A DNA stretch of 64,000 nucleotides from UMGS1663 sp963558185 (GCA_963558185.1 CAUWFE010000004.1:1-64000), one strand, 5' to 3'; positions 55,239 through 64,000 are shown, counted from the stretch's first letter. Translations and numbers: made by a program. The notes: a model not told the origin generated them from the letters alone.

Positions 55239-55589
55239 ATGGTAATAAAAAGAGGAGATATGTTTTATGCAGATTTAAGTCCAGTTGTAGGTTCTGAACA
55301 AGGAGGTATAAGACCTGTAGTAATAATACAAAATAATGTTGGAAATAAACATAGCCCAACAGTAATTGCAGCAGCAGTTACATCACAAACAGGGAAAAGT
55401 AAATTACCAACACATATAGAACTTGCATCAAATGGAAGTGGACTAAAAGAAGATTCTATAATACTTGCAGAACAAATAAGAACAATAGATAAAAGTAGAT
55501 TAAAAGAGAAAATAGGGCATATAGATGATAATAAAATAATGAATCAAATAAATAATGCATTAGGAGTAAGCTTTGGATTAGATGATTAA
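55239..55589 (+). CDS. ndoA: MazF-family mRNA interferase EndoA
   Basis: NdoA cleaves single-stranded mRNA at short U-rich sites as the toxin of a type II pair. The 116-aa protein covers the whole family: VIKRGDMFYADLSPVVGSEQ at the start, GGIRPVVIIQNN near 27, a Thr/Ser-rich AAVTSQ near 48, and QIRTIDKSRL near 87. In Bacillus the antitoxin gene ndoAI is directly upstream. Here the upstream gene is the GerS-like protein and no ribbon-helix-helix antitoxin is visible within 700 bp on either strand. It stands alone behind AGGAGTG, with a terminator after it. Confidence 0.95.
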   Translation: MVIKRGDMFYADLSPVVGSEQGGIRPVVIIQNNVGNKHSPTVIAAAVTSQTGKSKLPTHIELASNGSGLKEDSIILAEQIRTIDKSRLKEKIGHIDDNKIMNQINNALGVSFGLDD

Positions 55590-55597
55590 TTAAAAGA

Positions 55598-55626
55598 AAA
55601 ATAGCAACCAACCCTTGCTATTTTTT
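55598..55626 (+). terminator. Intrinsic terminator after ndoA
   Basis: AAAATAGCAA (55598-55607) pairs with TTGCTATTTT (55615-55624), with more T following. Confidence 0.85.
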
Positions 55627-55694
55627 CCTTTTTATAGTACAATAGCCATGTGCAAAAGAGAATAAAATGTAGTAAATTAAAAGGAGCAAAAAAT

Positions 55695-57101
55695 ATGAAA
55701 ATATATGCTAAATTAGCAGTAGGAATAATAATATTCATAATTGCCATATTTATACACACAACATGTTTTGCAAAAACAGTAACAGTAGATACTGATACAT
55801 TAAAACTAAGAGATGAGCCATCAACAGATTCGGCAGTAATTAGGTTATTATCAATAGGAGATAAATTAACATATATAGAAGAAGTAGAAGGATGGGTTAA
55901 AATAAAATTTGAAGGTTCTACAGGATATGTAAGTAAAGATTACGTAAAAATAGAAGGCGAAGAAAAACCAGAAGAAATACCAACTGGCAACGATGAGCAA
56001 AAGCCAACAGAAGCACCAACTCAAAAACCAGCAGAAACACCAACTGATAATAGTAAGCCAAATTCAGAAGAAGGAACTACTGGGGAACAAACTCCAGCAA
56101 CAAATAATGAACCTGATTCAGAAGGTGAAACAAATTCAACAACTAACAGCACAAAGTCATATCAAGTAAAAAGTGAAACAACATTATACATTTTGCCATT
56201 AATCAATTCTAGCAAACTAGTAACAATAAAAGAAAACACAAACTGTAATATTATTACAGAGCAAAATGGATGGGTATATATTCAAACAGATGAAATAGAT
56301 GCATGGGCAAGAAAAGATAATATAATAGAAATTGATGGTGTATCTAAAGATAATAATAACCCACAAAATGAGCCAGGAGATGATGAGCAAACACCAAAAA
56401 CACCAGATACAAATAATAATACAAATGATACGACAAGTTATAAAGAAAAAACAATGTATGTGTCAGAAGATTCAATATTTGTAAGAAGTGGTGCTGGAAC
56501 AAATTTTGAAATTGTCGAATATTTATCTAAGGATGATAAAGTAACAGTAACAGGAGAAGAAGGCGACTGGTACATAATATCAATTGATGGGAAAAAAGGT
56601 TATGTTGCAAAATGGCTATTAACAGAAAATGCACCTACACTAACTTCAAGAAGTGATGTACATAGAGAAGAAGCACCAGCAAAAGTAGAAGAAACAGCAA
56701 AACAAGAGTTAGCTACATCATTAGGAGTTGGAGAACAAGTAGTAGAATATGCAAAACAATTTTTAGGTTTACCATATGTATATGGAGGTTCTGGACCAAA
56801 AAATTTTGACTGTTCTGGTTTTACAATGTATGTATATAAAAACTTTGGAGTATCATTAACACACTCTGCAACAGCACAGTCATTAAAAGGAACATATGTA
56901 GCAAAAGAAAATTTACAACCAGGAGATTTAGTATTTTTTAAAGATTATGAAACAATGGAAGGGATAGGACATTGTGGAATATATATAGGAGAAGGAAATT
57001 TTATACATGCATCTTCAGGGACAGGATATTGCGTGAAAATTTCTACTTTATTAACAGGAAGTTACAATACAAGATATGAAACAGCAAAAAGAATTATTTA
57101 A
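55695..57101 (+). CDS. Secreted NlpC/P60 endopeptidase with three SH3 domains
   Basis: This protein cleaves peptidoglycan stem peptides (gamma-D-Glu to meso-diaminopimelate bond in the family). The 468-aa precursor has a signal peptide (about 1-28, ending near CFAKT), a bacterial SH3 domain (about 30-85), a Pro/Thr/Glu-rich linker (about 88-152), a second SH3 (about 155-215), a linker, a third SH3 (about 250-310) and a C-terminal NlpC/P60 domain (about 345-468). Catalytic Cys is in NFDCSGFTMYVY, His in GIGHCGIYIG, and a third polar His is in FIHASSG. ATG 55695 is chosen with AAAGGAGC before it. comEC follows 28 bp later and may share the transcript. Confidence 0.92.
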   Translation: MKIYAKLAVGIIIFIIAIFIHTTCFAKTVTVDTDTLKLRDEPSTDSAVIRLLSIGDKLTYIEEVEGWVKIKFEGSTGYVSKDYVKIEGEEKPEEIPTGNDEQKPTEAPTQKPAETPTDNSKPNSEEGTTGEQTPATNNEPDSEGETNSTTNSTKSYQVKSETTLYILPLINSSKLVTIKENTNCNIITEQNGWVYIQTDEIDAWARKDNIIEIDGVSKDNNNPQNEPGDDEQTPKTPDTNNNTNDTTSYKEKTMYVSEDSIFVRSGAGTNFEIVEYLSKDDKVTVTGEEGDWYIISIDGKKGYVAKWLLTENAPTLTSRSDVHREEAPAKVEETAKQELATSLGVGEQVVEYAKQFLGLPYVYGGSGPKNFDCSGFTMYVYKNFGVSLTHSATAQSLKGTYVAKENLQPGDLVFFKDYETMEGIGHCGIYIGEGNFIHASSGTGYCVKISTLLTGSYNTRYETAKRII

Positions 57102-57129
57102 AAAACAGGGGCTTTAGGAAAGGCTAAAT

Positions 57130-59503
57130 ATGACATTATTTTATATTACAATTTCATATGTAATAGGAATTATTTGGGGACTATATGTGAAAATCACAAT
57201 AGTTCCACTTTTTATTTTAGGAATCATAGTATATAAATTTTTACCACACAAAATAAAAAGATATATAAAAGTATGTATACCAATAAATATAATTATAATA
57301 TGTATGATTTCATCTTTAATATCAAATACAATAATTATGTATAAAGAAAATACTTTTATAAACTTATATAAAAATATAAATCAAGAAGATGAAATAGAAG
57401 TATTAGCAAAGATAGCAGGAGAAGCAAAAGAAAAAGAATATTATTATACATACGATATAGAAGTACAAGAACTTAATTCAAAAATTAAATCAGTAAAAGG
57501 AACACATCTATTATTAAAAGTAAAAAAAGAAGATAAAATATATCAATATGGAGACATAATTTTAATAAAGGGCAAATGGCAAGAGCCACAAGGAAAAAGA
57601 AATTATGGGGGATTTGATTATAAACATTATTTAAAAACACAAAATATATATGGAATAATCGAAACTAAACAAGAACAAATAAAAATAATAAAGCATACAG
57701 ATAGCATAATAAAACAAATAAATAAGTTAGCAAAAAAAATAAAAGAAAACATACATAAGATATTACCAGAAGAAGAGGCAAGTACATTAATTGGAATTGT
57801 AATAGGGGATACACAAAACTTAAACGAAGATATAAAACAAAACTTTAGAGATAGTAGCCTATCACATATGTTAGCTGTATCTGGAAGCCATATAGCATAT
57901 GTAATTATATCAATTATGCTTGTTTTAAAATTAATAAAGTTCCCTAAAAGAGGAAGTTATTACATATTAATAATAGGGTTAATATTTTTTTCATTACTAA
58001 CAGGAGCAACAGCACCTGTGCTAAGAGCTTGTTTAATGGCTGGATATATTCAAATATCAGCATTATTATATAAAAAACCAGATTTTCTTACCAATTTAAG
58101 TTTTTCAATATTATTACTTATAATAGTAAATCCATATAATGTATATAACATAGGGCTTCAGCTTTCATTTGCAGGAACTGTAGGCATTGTATTAGGTACA
58201 AAATATTTTAAACTTCCGCAAAGAAAGCATAAAATTTCAAACAAAATACAAGAGATGTTATGGATAACACTTTCAGCCAATTCTTTAATAATTCCAATAA
58301 CAGCATATCACTTTCATACAACTTCATTCACTTTTTTAATATCAAATTTATTAGCATCAATAATAATAGAAATAATTACAATATTAGGTTTTTTAATTAC
58401 CATATTATCATTTATATCTATTGAAATTGCTAAAATAGTTGTGATTCCAGAGAGTTTTTTAATAAAAATATTTTTAAATATAGCAAATTTTGTAGCAAAT
58501 ATGCCATTTTCAAAAATATGGATAGTAAGACCTAAAATAATTCAAATAATTAGTTATTATCTCATAATAACAATAATTATCTTTAAACAATTTACAAAAT
58601 CGAAAAAAATATTAAAAAAATATCAAAAATATATTTTAAATCACAGCAAGAAAATAATAATTACATTAATAATTATTATAATAATACCAATAATTAAAAT
58701 ACCCAATAATAATCTATATATTCACTTTATAGATGTTGGGCAAGGTGATTCTACACTAATAAAAACGCAAAATAATAAAACTTTTTTAATAGATGGAGGT
58801 GGAAGTAAAGATACTAAAAGCTTTGATGTGGGAGAACAAACACTAATGCCATATCTTTTAGATATGGGATTTAGAAAAATAAATTATATGATAATTTCTC
58901 ATTTTGATGCAGACCATGTTCGGTGGATTATTAACAATTTTAGAAAATTTAATAGTAGAAGAAGTGTGGATTTCAAAACAAGGAAAAAACTCAGAGAATT
59001 ATGAAAAATTTTTGCAAATAGTAAAGCAAAAAAATATAAAAATAAAAATTTTAAAAGCAGGTGATAAAAACGAAATTGATGATATAAAATTTGAAGTTTT
59101 ATGGCCAGAAAAAGAGCAAATTTCAGAAAATATATTAAATAATAATTCATTAGTAATAAAAATGAATTATAAAAAAATCTCTATACTATTTACAGGAGAT
59201 ATAGAAGCAATTGCAGAAAAAGAAATAATAAAAAAATATGGAAATAAATTAAAAAGCACTATTTTAAAAGTAGCACATCATGGCTCAAAAGGTTCAAGTA
59301 TAGAAGAGTTTATACAATTAGTAAAACCTAAAATAGCAATAATAGGAGTAGGAGCAAATAATACCTTTGGTCACCCAGGAGAGATAGTACTACAAAGATT
59401 AAAAGAAAGTAATTGCAAAATTTATAGAACAGATATAAATGGAGAAATTATAATAAAAATAAATAAAAATAGCGAAGTTTCAGTTGATAAGATGATAAAA
59501 TAA
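57130..59503 (+). CDS. comEC: ComEC DNA-uptake channel protein, needs +1 frameshift at CGG
   Basis: ComEC forms the membrane channel for single-stranded DNA and carries a beta-lactamase-like nuclease domain. The joined product is 790 aa, the usual size. Parts are DUF4131 (about 50-190), the Competence membrane domain (about 215-505, with SSLSHMLAVSGSHIAY), and the metallo-beta-lactamase domain (about 530-790, FIDVGQGDSTLI and LIDGGG). The first frame reaches CGG at 58921-58923 in the metal motif and would stop at 59004. Skipping the C gives HFDADHVGGLL, exactly the family's HxDxDH-x-GG, and continues to KVAHHGSKGSS and NTFGHPGE. The unshifted product would be a 624-aa channel without a nuclease domain. 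AGGAAAGG precedes the start. Confidence 0.88.
58921..58924 (+). other. Proposed +1 frameshift site CGGT in comEC
   Basis: The in-frame order is GTT CGG T. Skipping C58921 yields GTT GGT GGA and restores DHVGG of the metal site. There is no homopolymer; the preceding codon differs from the other three sites. Confidence 0.7.
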
Positions 59504-59580
59504 CTACTAAAATGTATAAATTAGTAAAAAATTACCATACTAAGTATAAGTAAACAATAAAGAAGGAAGATGATATTAAC

Positions 59581-60177
59581 ATGAAAAAATGGATAATTTC
59601 ATTAACAACAATTATGATGGTAATAATTTTAGGAGTTATTATAGGTGTTTTTATAGGTAATAAAGAAGCAGAAGAATCTAATATAGATAAAGAAAAAATT
59701 TTAGCAAAAACAAATATTGAAAATACGAATTCCCAAATTGCTAGTAATACAGTTATTGCAACTTCAAGTAATGAAGAAAAAACAACACCAAGTACTATAT
59801 GGGAAACAAAAATTGTGTATAACGACTGTGGACATACTATAGAAGAAAAAGGAGAAATACCTATAATATATGTTAATTTAACAGAAAAAGAATTAAAAGA
59901 AGAATTAAAAAATGAATGGGATATAAAAAATTTTTCAAAAGAAAATGTATCATTATTTAAATATCAACATGGAATTTGTAAAGAACACTATGTATTAAAA
60001 GAAAAAGATGGATATATAGCAATTTATACATTAGATAAATATGGAAATGAGCATTTATCAGAAATAACAGATATTTCAGTTCAATATTTGCCAGAATTAG
60101 ATTTAAAAAATTTAAAGGAAGGAATTAAAGTAATTGGAAAAGAAGCACTTAATGAAGCAATAGAAGATTATGAATAA
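59581..60177 (+). CDS. BofC-like membrane-anchored sporulation protein
   Basis: BofC of Bacillus inhibits the SpoIVB protease in the forespore intermembrane space and so delays sigma-K activation. The 198-aa protein has an N-terminal membrane segment (about 5-26), a Ser/Thr-rich linker and a C-terminal domain resembling BofC-C. That domain carries YNDCGHTIEEKGEIP near 82, LTEKELKEELKNEWDIKNFS near 101, GICKEHYVLKEKDGYIAIY near 133 and a Tyr-Leu-Pro turn. The C-G-H and C-x2-H pair is typical of the group. The exact ortholog is uncertain. It is preceded by GAAGGAAG and follows comEC after 77 bp. Confidence 0.7.
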   Translation: MKKWIISLTTIMMVIILGVIIGVFIGNKEAEESNIDKEKILAKTNIENTNSQIASNTVIATSSNEEKTTPSTIWETKIVYNDCGHTIEEKGEIPIIYVNLTEKELKEELKNEWDIKNFSKENVSLFKYQHGICKEHYVLKEKDGYIAIYTLDKYGNEHLSEITDISVQYLPELDLKNLKEGIKVIGKEALNEAIEDYE

Positions 60178-60182
60178 GAAAA

Positions 60183-60307
60183 GTGGCTTCGCCACATGTG
60201 CATTTTGCTTTGCAAATATGCACAGGCTAAGGAAACTTAACCTTGTAATATAGCAAAAATCTTCGATTTTCCTATATTATAAGAAAGGTATCCGTTTAAG
60301 GATACCT
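60183..60307. repeat. Cluster of five hairpins between convergent genes
   Basis: In order: GTGGC-TTC-GCCAC (60183-60195); TGTGCAT...ATGCACA (60197-60224); GGCTAAG-GAAA-CTTAACC; an imperfect stem around TCTTCGA with AATATAG and CTATATT arms (about 60244-60282); and AGGTATCC (60286-60293) with GGATACCT (60300-60307). The last could terminate the minus-strand gene at 60314, and the others the plus-strand operon. The density exceeds what termination needs. Confidence 0.65.
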
Positions 60308-60313
60308 AAAAAT

Positions 60314-60946
60314 TTATAAGATATTATAGCCAGTTAAATCAGGTTTGGCTACATCTTTATCTGTTAATTTATTAAATTCAAAGTTAGAAAATTCTACAGT
60401 ACTAATAGTTTCTTTACCATCAATATCTGAATTTGAAACAGATTTTACTAAAGTACCATTTTCTTTATTGAAATATTGAACATTAGCGTTATTAACTATC
60501 TTATAGCAGTCTTTACCATTCACCATTTCAGAAGAGATAAAAGATGAAAAAGTTAAAGTTATTTTGTCACTTCCCATAGTAGGTAATGGCATCATTATAA
60601 AGTCCTCTCTAATTGCAGTAGTAGCAGTTTTTTCGGTTAGTGAAATAGTAATCATTTCATTAGATTTACTATTATACCATGTTAGTGAGCTACTATCATT
60701 ATTGGTAACTTTAAATGTATAATTGCCATCTTTGAATGCATAATCAATAGTTATAGGTTGAGAGTGATTGACATAACTTTTGGTTGTAAAAGAATAATTT
60801 GTATAATTTTTAAATGTAGCTTGCTTATTAAAAATGTCATTAATTATACAATAATTTCGAAGGTAATAAATACCTACAATTAATAGAATTGATAGTAGAA
60901 CGATTAAAATAATTACACTTAATTTTACTTTCTTTTTTTCTTTCAT
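60314..60946 (-). CDS. Unknown membrane-anchored protein, LolA-like pattern
   Basis: The 210-aa protein has a basic N-terminus, a membrane segment (about residues 9-30) and an extracytoplasmic domain of alternating strands (YSFTTKSYVN near 50, FKDGNYTFKVTN near 70, NGKDCYKIVNN near 140, YFNKENGTLVKSVS near 158). This strand pattern and the late tyrosine-phenylalanine-x-K turn recall LolA-like carrier folds, but I cannot assign a family with confidence. It stands alone: pgsA lies 212 bp upstream on the same strand with a hairpin between. The start has AAAGGTGG. Confidence 0.5.
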   Translation of the reverse strand: MKEKKKVKLSVIILIVLLSILLIVGIYYLRNYCIINDIFNKQATFKNYTNYSFTTKSYVNHSQPITIDYAFKDGNYTFKVTNNDSSSLTWYNSKSNEMITISLTEKTATTAIREDFIMMPLPTMGSDKITLTFSSFISSEMVNGKDCYKIVNNANVQYFNKENGTLVKSVSNSDIDGKETISTVEFSNFEFNKLTDKDVAKPDLTGYNIL

Positions 60947-61122
60947 AAAATAACCACCTTTCTATATTATAATCAAATCGTTTTAAAAATAATATAACAA
61001 AGATAAAAAAATCAATATCTAAAAAAATTTTCCAACAAATTTCCAAAAATTTTGCAAAAAATATGTTGTATAATAAATAAGTATTTGAAACATTTAAATA
61101 CATTAGAAGGGATATACATCAT

Positions 61123-61158
61123 AAGAAAAGAAGATTCCAAAAGGAATCTCCTTTTCTT
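61123..61158 (-). terminator. Probable terminator of clpC-pgsA
   Basis: AAGAAAAG and AGATTCC (61123-61138) pair with GGAATCT and CTTTTCTT (61143-61158) with a single mismatch. On the minus strand this directly follows the pgsA stop. Confidence 0.6.
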
Positions 61159-61697
61159 TAACTTTTCTTTTTTAAATATCCTTGTTTGAAAAATGCTTGG
61201 AAGTACATAACAAGGGAAAATAATGTAGCAAATATAGCAACATAATAAATATAAATATCAAAATTAGTAGTCCAATTAAAGAACCTAATTGATAAAGAAC
61301 AACCAATTGCAATGTAAAATAATACAGTAGCTAATTTGCCATACCAACGGCTAGATACAACTAAATCTTTTCCATAAAGGAAAGAAGCACCAGCAATCAT
61401 AAAAACTTCTTTTAAAAATACAATAATAATCATCCAAATTGGTATAATTTCTTTAATAGTCAAAGAAACTAATATAGCAATTTGAGTCACTTTATCTGCT
61501 AAAGGATCCATTAATTTACCAAAATCAGTAATCAAATTATATTTTCTAGCAATTGTACCATCTAATACATCTGTTAAGCCAGAAGCAATTAATATAATTA
61601 CAGCAGCTAAGTATTTTTCTTGCATAATTAAAATATAGATTATTGGAACTAAAATAAATCTTACAATAGTTAATAAATTTGGTATATGTTTTAACAT
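61158..61697 (-). CDS. pgsA: CDP-diacylglycerol-glycerol-3-phosphate 3-phosphatidyltransferase
   Basis: PgsA makes phosphatidylglycerol phosphate, the first committed step to phosphatidylglycerol. The 179-aa membrane protein has about five helices. The CDP-alcohol phosphotransferase signature sits near residues 42-66, reading DVLDGTIARKY then DFGKLMDPLADK, which supplies all the motif's Asp residues (D-x2-DG-x2-AR-x8-G-x3-D-x3-D). The opening HIPNLLTIVRFILVP is typical. AGGGGGA precedes ATG 61697. It follows clpC after 31 bp in the same direction, so both probably share a transcript. Confidence 0.94.
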   Translation of the reverse strand: MLKHIPNLLTIVRFILVPIIYILIMQEKYLAAVIILIASGLTDVLDGTIARKYNLITDFGKLMDPLADKVTQIAILVSLTIKEIIPIWMIIIVFLKEVFMIAGASFLYGKDLVVSSRWYGKLATVLFYIAIGCSLSIRFFNWTTNFDIYIYYVAIFATLFSLVMYFQAFFKQGYLKKKS

Positions 61698-61728
61698 TTT
61701 TTATTCCCCCTAAAAGTATGTTAAATAA

Positions 61729-64000
61729 TTAATTTTTTGTTGTGAATTTTAGTTTATTATCATTTAAATCACAGTAAACAGTTTGTCCATTTTTCAAAAT
61801 AGACATTAAAATCATATCAGAAAGTTCATCTTCTACATATCTTTGAATTGCCCTTCTCAAAGGACGTGCACCATATTTTAAATCAGTACCTTTTGAAAGT
61901 AGATATTTCTTTGCATCTTCAGAAATTTCTAAAATAATATCTTTATTTGCAAGAGCTTTTTTAGTATCTAACAACATTAAATCTACAATTTGTAATAATT
62001 GTGTATCAGATAAATTCTTAAAGCAAACAATTTCATCTACACGATTTAAAAATTCTGGTCTGAAAGTTTCCTTTAATGCATCAAATATTTTATTTTTTTG
62101 TGAAGCTTCTGCATTTCCAAAACCAATAGAGTTTACATTTTGTGCAGAACCTGCATTTGATGTCATAATAATAATTGTATTTTCAAAACTTACAGTATTC
62201 CCTTGAGAATCAGTTAATCTACCATCATCTAATATTTGTAATAATATATTAAATACATCAGGATGAGCTTTTTCGATTTCATCTAGTAAAACTATAGAAT
62301 ATGGTTTACGTTTAACTTTTTCTGTTAATTGGCCTGCATCATCATAACCAACATAACCTGGAGGTGAACCAATAAGTTTTGAAGTTGAATGACTTTCCAT
62401 ATATTCGGACATATCTATTCTAATAATAGAATCTTCATTGCCAAACATTTCATAAGCTAAACTTTTAGCAAGTTCGGTTTTTCCAACACCAGTAGGTCCA
62501 ACAAAAATGAAAGAAGGTGGTCTTTTTGTACTTTTTAGGCCAGCACGGTTTCTTCTAATTGCTCTTGAAACTGCTTCTACTGCTTCATCTTGTCCTATAA
62601 CACGTTTATGAAGATTTTTTTCTAAATTTAGTAACTTAATAGTTTCTTCTTCAGTTATTTTTTGAACTGGAATTTTTGTCCAACTTTCAATTACACCAGC
62701 AATATCTTCAGTATTTAATTGCATAGGTTTTAAATTAGCTTGAAGAGTATTAAATTTTTCTGTCAAATTACATTCTTTAGCCTTTAATTCAGCAATTTTT
62801 TTATAATTTTCATCAGAGGTATTTTCGTCAGAAGTTGTTTTATCTTCTAAACTAGCAAGTTCTTCTTTTAATTCATTAAGAGCCTTTTTAGTAATTTCTA
62901 ATTCATATAATTCTTTATTACCTAAATTGATACGAGAACATGCTTCATCTAAAATATCTATTGCTTTATCAGGTAAAAATCTATCATGAATATATTTTTC
63001 AGACATTATAACAGTTTGACGAATAATATCTGTAGATATTTTTACTTTATGATATTCCTCATAATATTTTTTTACACCTTCTAAAATATCTATAGTGTCA
63101 GAAATTGAAGGTTCTTCAACTATTACTGGTTGAAATCTTCTTTCTAAAGCACTGTCTTTTTCAATATATTTACGATATTCTTTTAAAGTAGTAGTACCAA
63201 TTAATTGAATATCTCCATTAGAAAGAGAAGGTTTTAATATATTTGCAGCATTCATTGAATGTTCGCCATCACCAGCACCAATAATATTATGAATTTCATC
63301 TATAACTAATATTATATTTCCTGCATCTTTACACTCGTCTATAATAGATTTCATTCTAGCTTCAAATTGACCTCTAAATTGTGTACCAGCAATTACAGCA
63401 GTCATATCTAATAAATATACTTCTTTATCTAAAAGTTTAACAGGTACATTATTATTAGCAATACGTATAGCTAAACCTTGAGCAATTGCAGTTTTACCTA
63501 CACCAGGTTCACCAATTAAACAAGGGTTATTCTTAGAACGGCGATTTAAAATTTGAACAATTCTTTCAATTTCTCTATCACGACCAATTACAATGTCTAA
63601 TTGATTATTTTTAGCTTTTAAAGTTAAATTGGTACCATAAGTTTCAAGAGTTTTTCTCTTTTTCTCTTTTTTAGTATTTTCTTTTTTAACTTTTTTATCA
63701 TTTTTTGAAGAATCATTTTTTTCAGAATCTTTATTATCTGATTTATCTCCTAACATATTTGAAAATATAGCACCTATAGGAATAGCAGTAGCACTAAACA
63801 TGTTTTTCATCTCCTCAGGGTCTATATTATTAAGTTCTTCTAAATCTTCCTTACTGATATCATCAAGTTCATCTATATTTAAATTATTGGTTACATTATT
63901 CAACATATTTTGGATTTGACTTGTCATATTTTGAAGGTCTTTTTCAGATAAATTTATACTTGCAACTCCGCCTTGAAGAGGATTAATTCCTTTTTCTTTA
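61729..64000 (-). CDS. clpC: ClpC-type Clp protease ATPase, 5' end beyond the window
   Basis: This Hsp100 AAA+ unfoldase feeds substrates to ClpP. The frame stays open without a stop from ATG 63927 to the window edge, and the upstream triplets code plausibly (GINPLQGGVASINLSEKDLQ). The gene therefore starts outside the window and the N-domain is not seen. Visible parts are a Lys/Asp/Asn-rich linker, D1 with Walker A GEPGVGKTAIAQGL and Walker B VIDEIHNIIGAG, a short coiled middle domain, and D2 with GPTGVGKTELAKSLAYE and LLDEIEKAHPDVF. The loop motif IGFG, which matches the ClpP-binding (I/V/L)GF tripeptide, points to a ClpP partner. ClpC and ClpE cannot be separated without the N-terminus. 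Confidence 0.88.
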   Translation of the reverse strand, partial: KEKGINPLQGGVASINLSEKDLQNMTSQIQNMLNNVTNNLNIDELDDISKEDLEELNNIDPEEMKNMFSATAIPIGAIFSNMLGDKSDNKDSEKNDSSKNDKKVKKENTKKEKKRKTLETYGTNLTLKAKNNQLDIVIGRDREIERIVQILNRRSKNNPCLIGEPGVGKTAIAQGLAIRIANNNVPVKLLDKEVYLLDMTAVIAGTQFRGQFEARMKSIIDECKDAGNIILVIDEIHNIIGAGDGEHSMNAANILKPSLSNGDIQLIGTTTLKEYRKYIEKDSALERRFQPVIVEEPSISDTIDILEGVKKYYEEYHKVKISTDIIRQTVIMSEKYIHDRFLPDKAIDILDEACSRINLGNKELYELEITKKALNELKEELASLEDKTTSDENTSDENYKKIAELKAKECNLTEKFNTLQANLKPMQLNTEDIAGVIESWTKIPVQKITEEETIKLLNLEKNLHKRVIGQDEAVEAVSRAIRRNRAGLKSTKRPPSFIFVGPTGVGKTELAKSLAYEMFGNEDSIIRIDMSEYMESHSTSKLIGSPPGYVGYDDAGQLTEKVKRKPYSIVLLDEIEKAHPDVFNILLQILDDGRLTDSQGNTVSFENTIIIMTSNAGSAQNVNSIGFGNAEASQKNKIFDALKETFRPEFLNRVDEIVCFKNLSDTQLLQIVDLMLLDTKKALANKDIILEISEDAKKYLLSKGTDLKYGARPLRRAIQRYVEDELSDMILMSILKNGQTVYCDLNDNKLKFTTKN

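Noticed and set aside
7009..59503. acpS, tatD, SDR and comEC as ordinary pseudogenes or random sequencing errors
   Set aside because: Four independent single-base insertions, all a C placed in codon phase directly before GGN and creating CGG, are very unlikely by chance. The rest of each gene is intact. A motif-specific base-calling artefact remains possible and needs raw reads.
61729..63927. ATG 63927 as the true clpC start
   Set aside because: The frame stays open with plausible coding sequence to the window edge, there is no good ribosome binding site at this ATG, and the protein would lack the Clp N-domain.
1..64000. tRNA or rRNA genes, insertion sequences, integrase or attachment sites
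   Set aside because: No cloverleaf, rRNA-like, transposase or integrase sequence seen on either strand.

Overview
The window is about 28% GC and codes densely on both strands. It carries the sporulation genes spoIIE, a spoVD-type PBP with PASTA domains and a bofC-like gene, plus the Firmicutes block gdpP-rplI-dnaB. This points to a low-GC, spore-forming Gram-positive bacterium of the class Clostridia, probably an uncultured gut-type lineage. No rRNA, tRNA, CRISPR array, IS element or phage gene is visible.

Layout: 1-7000 holds two orphan small genes, spoIIE, a WG-repeat protein and an unknown membrane protein. 7009-8180 is acpS-tatD. 8497-14148 is a surface cassette: a 1578-residue Ig-like protein with a prepilin-like N-terminus and two small anchored proteins. 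14232-15757 (minus) is lemA-htpX. 16305-20341 is a DUF348/G5/SleB-type hydrolase, xth, an AI-2E-type permease and a DUF368 protein. 20398-28174 is rpoB-rpoC behind a long structured leader. 28360-35245 is gdpP-rplI-dnaB-tilS-ftsH. 35420-37417 is a dGTPase and a short-chain dehydrogenase. 37509-48108 is a second surface region: a broken GLUG protein and a 2994-residue Cna-B protein. 48243-53396 is the envelope/division block (spoVD-type PBP divergent from minD-minE-rodA). 53525-60177 holds dusB, a GerS/LolA-like protein, ndoA, an SH3/NlpC-P60 hydrolase, comEC and a bofC-like gene. 60314-64000 (minus) is an anchored protein, pgsA and a clpC cut by the window edge.

The most striking observation concerns the codon CGG. 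By eye I find only six in-frame CGG codons in roughly 18,000 codons, although the trinucleotide is common out of frame. Four of the six sit exactly where a conserved gene (acpS, tatD, an SDR gene, comEC) loses its reading frame. In all four, skipping only the C and reading the next triplet (GGA, GGA, GGA, GGT) as glycine restores the family motif without adding or losing a residue. I read this as +1 frameshifting, or four-base decoding, at CGGN in a lineage that lacks normal CGG decoding. No tRNA evidence is in the window. The other two CGG codons are in short unknown genes whose long frame continues through them.

A second shared signal is a promoter of about 70 bp, with three TGTAA boxes at 11-bp spacing just upstream of the -35. 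It is nearly identical in front of the two prepilin-like surface genes 29 kb apart, suggesting one regulator for both.
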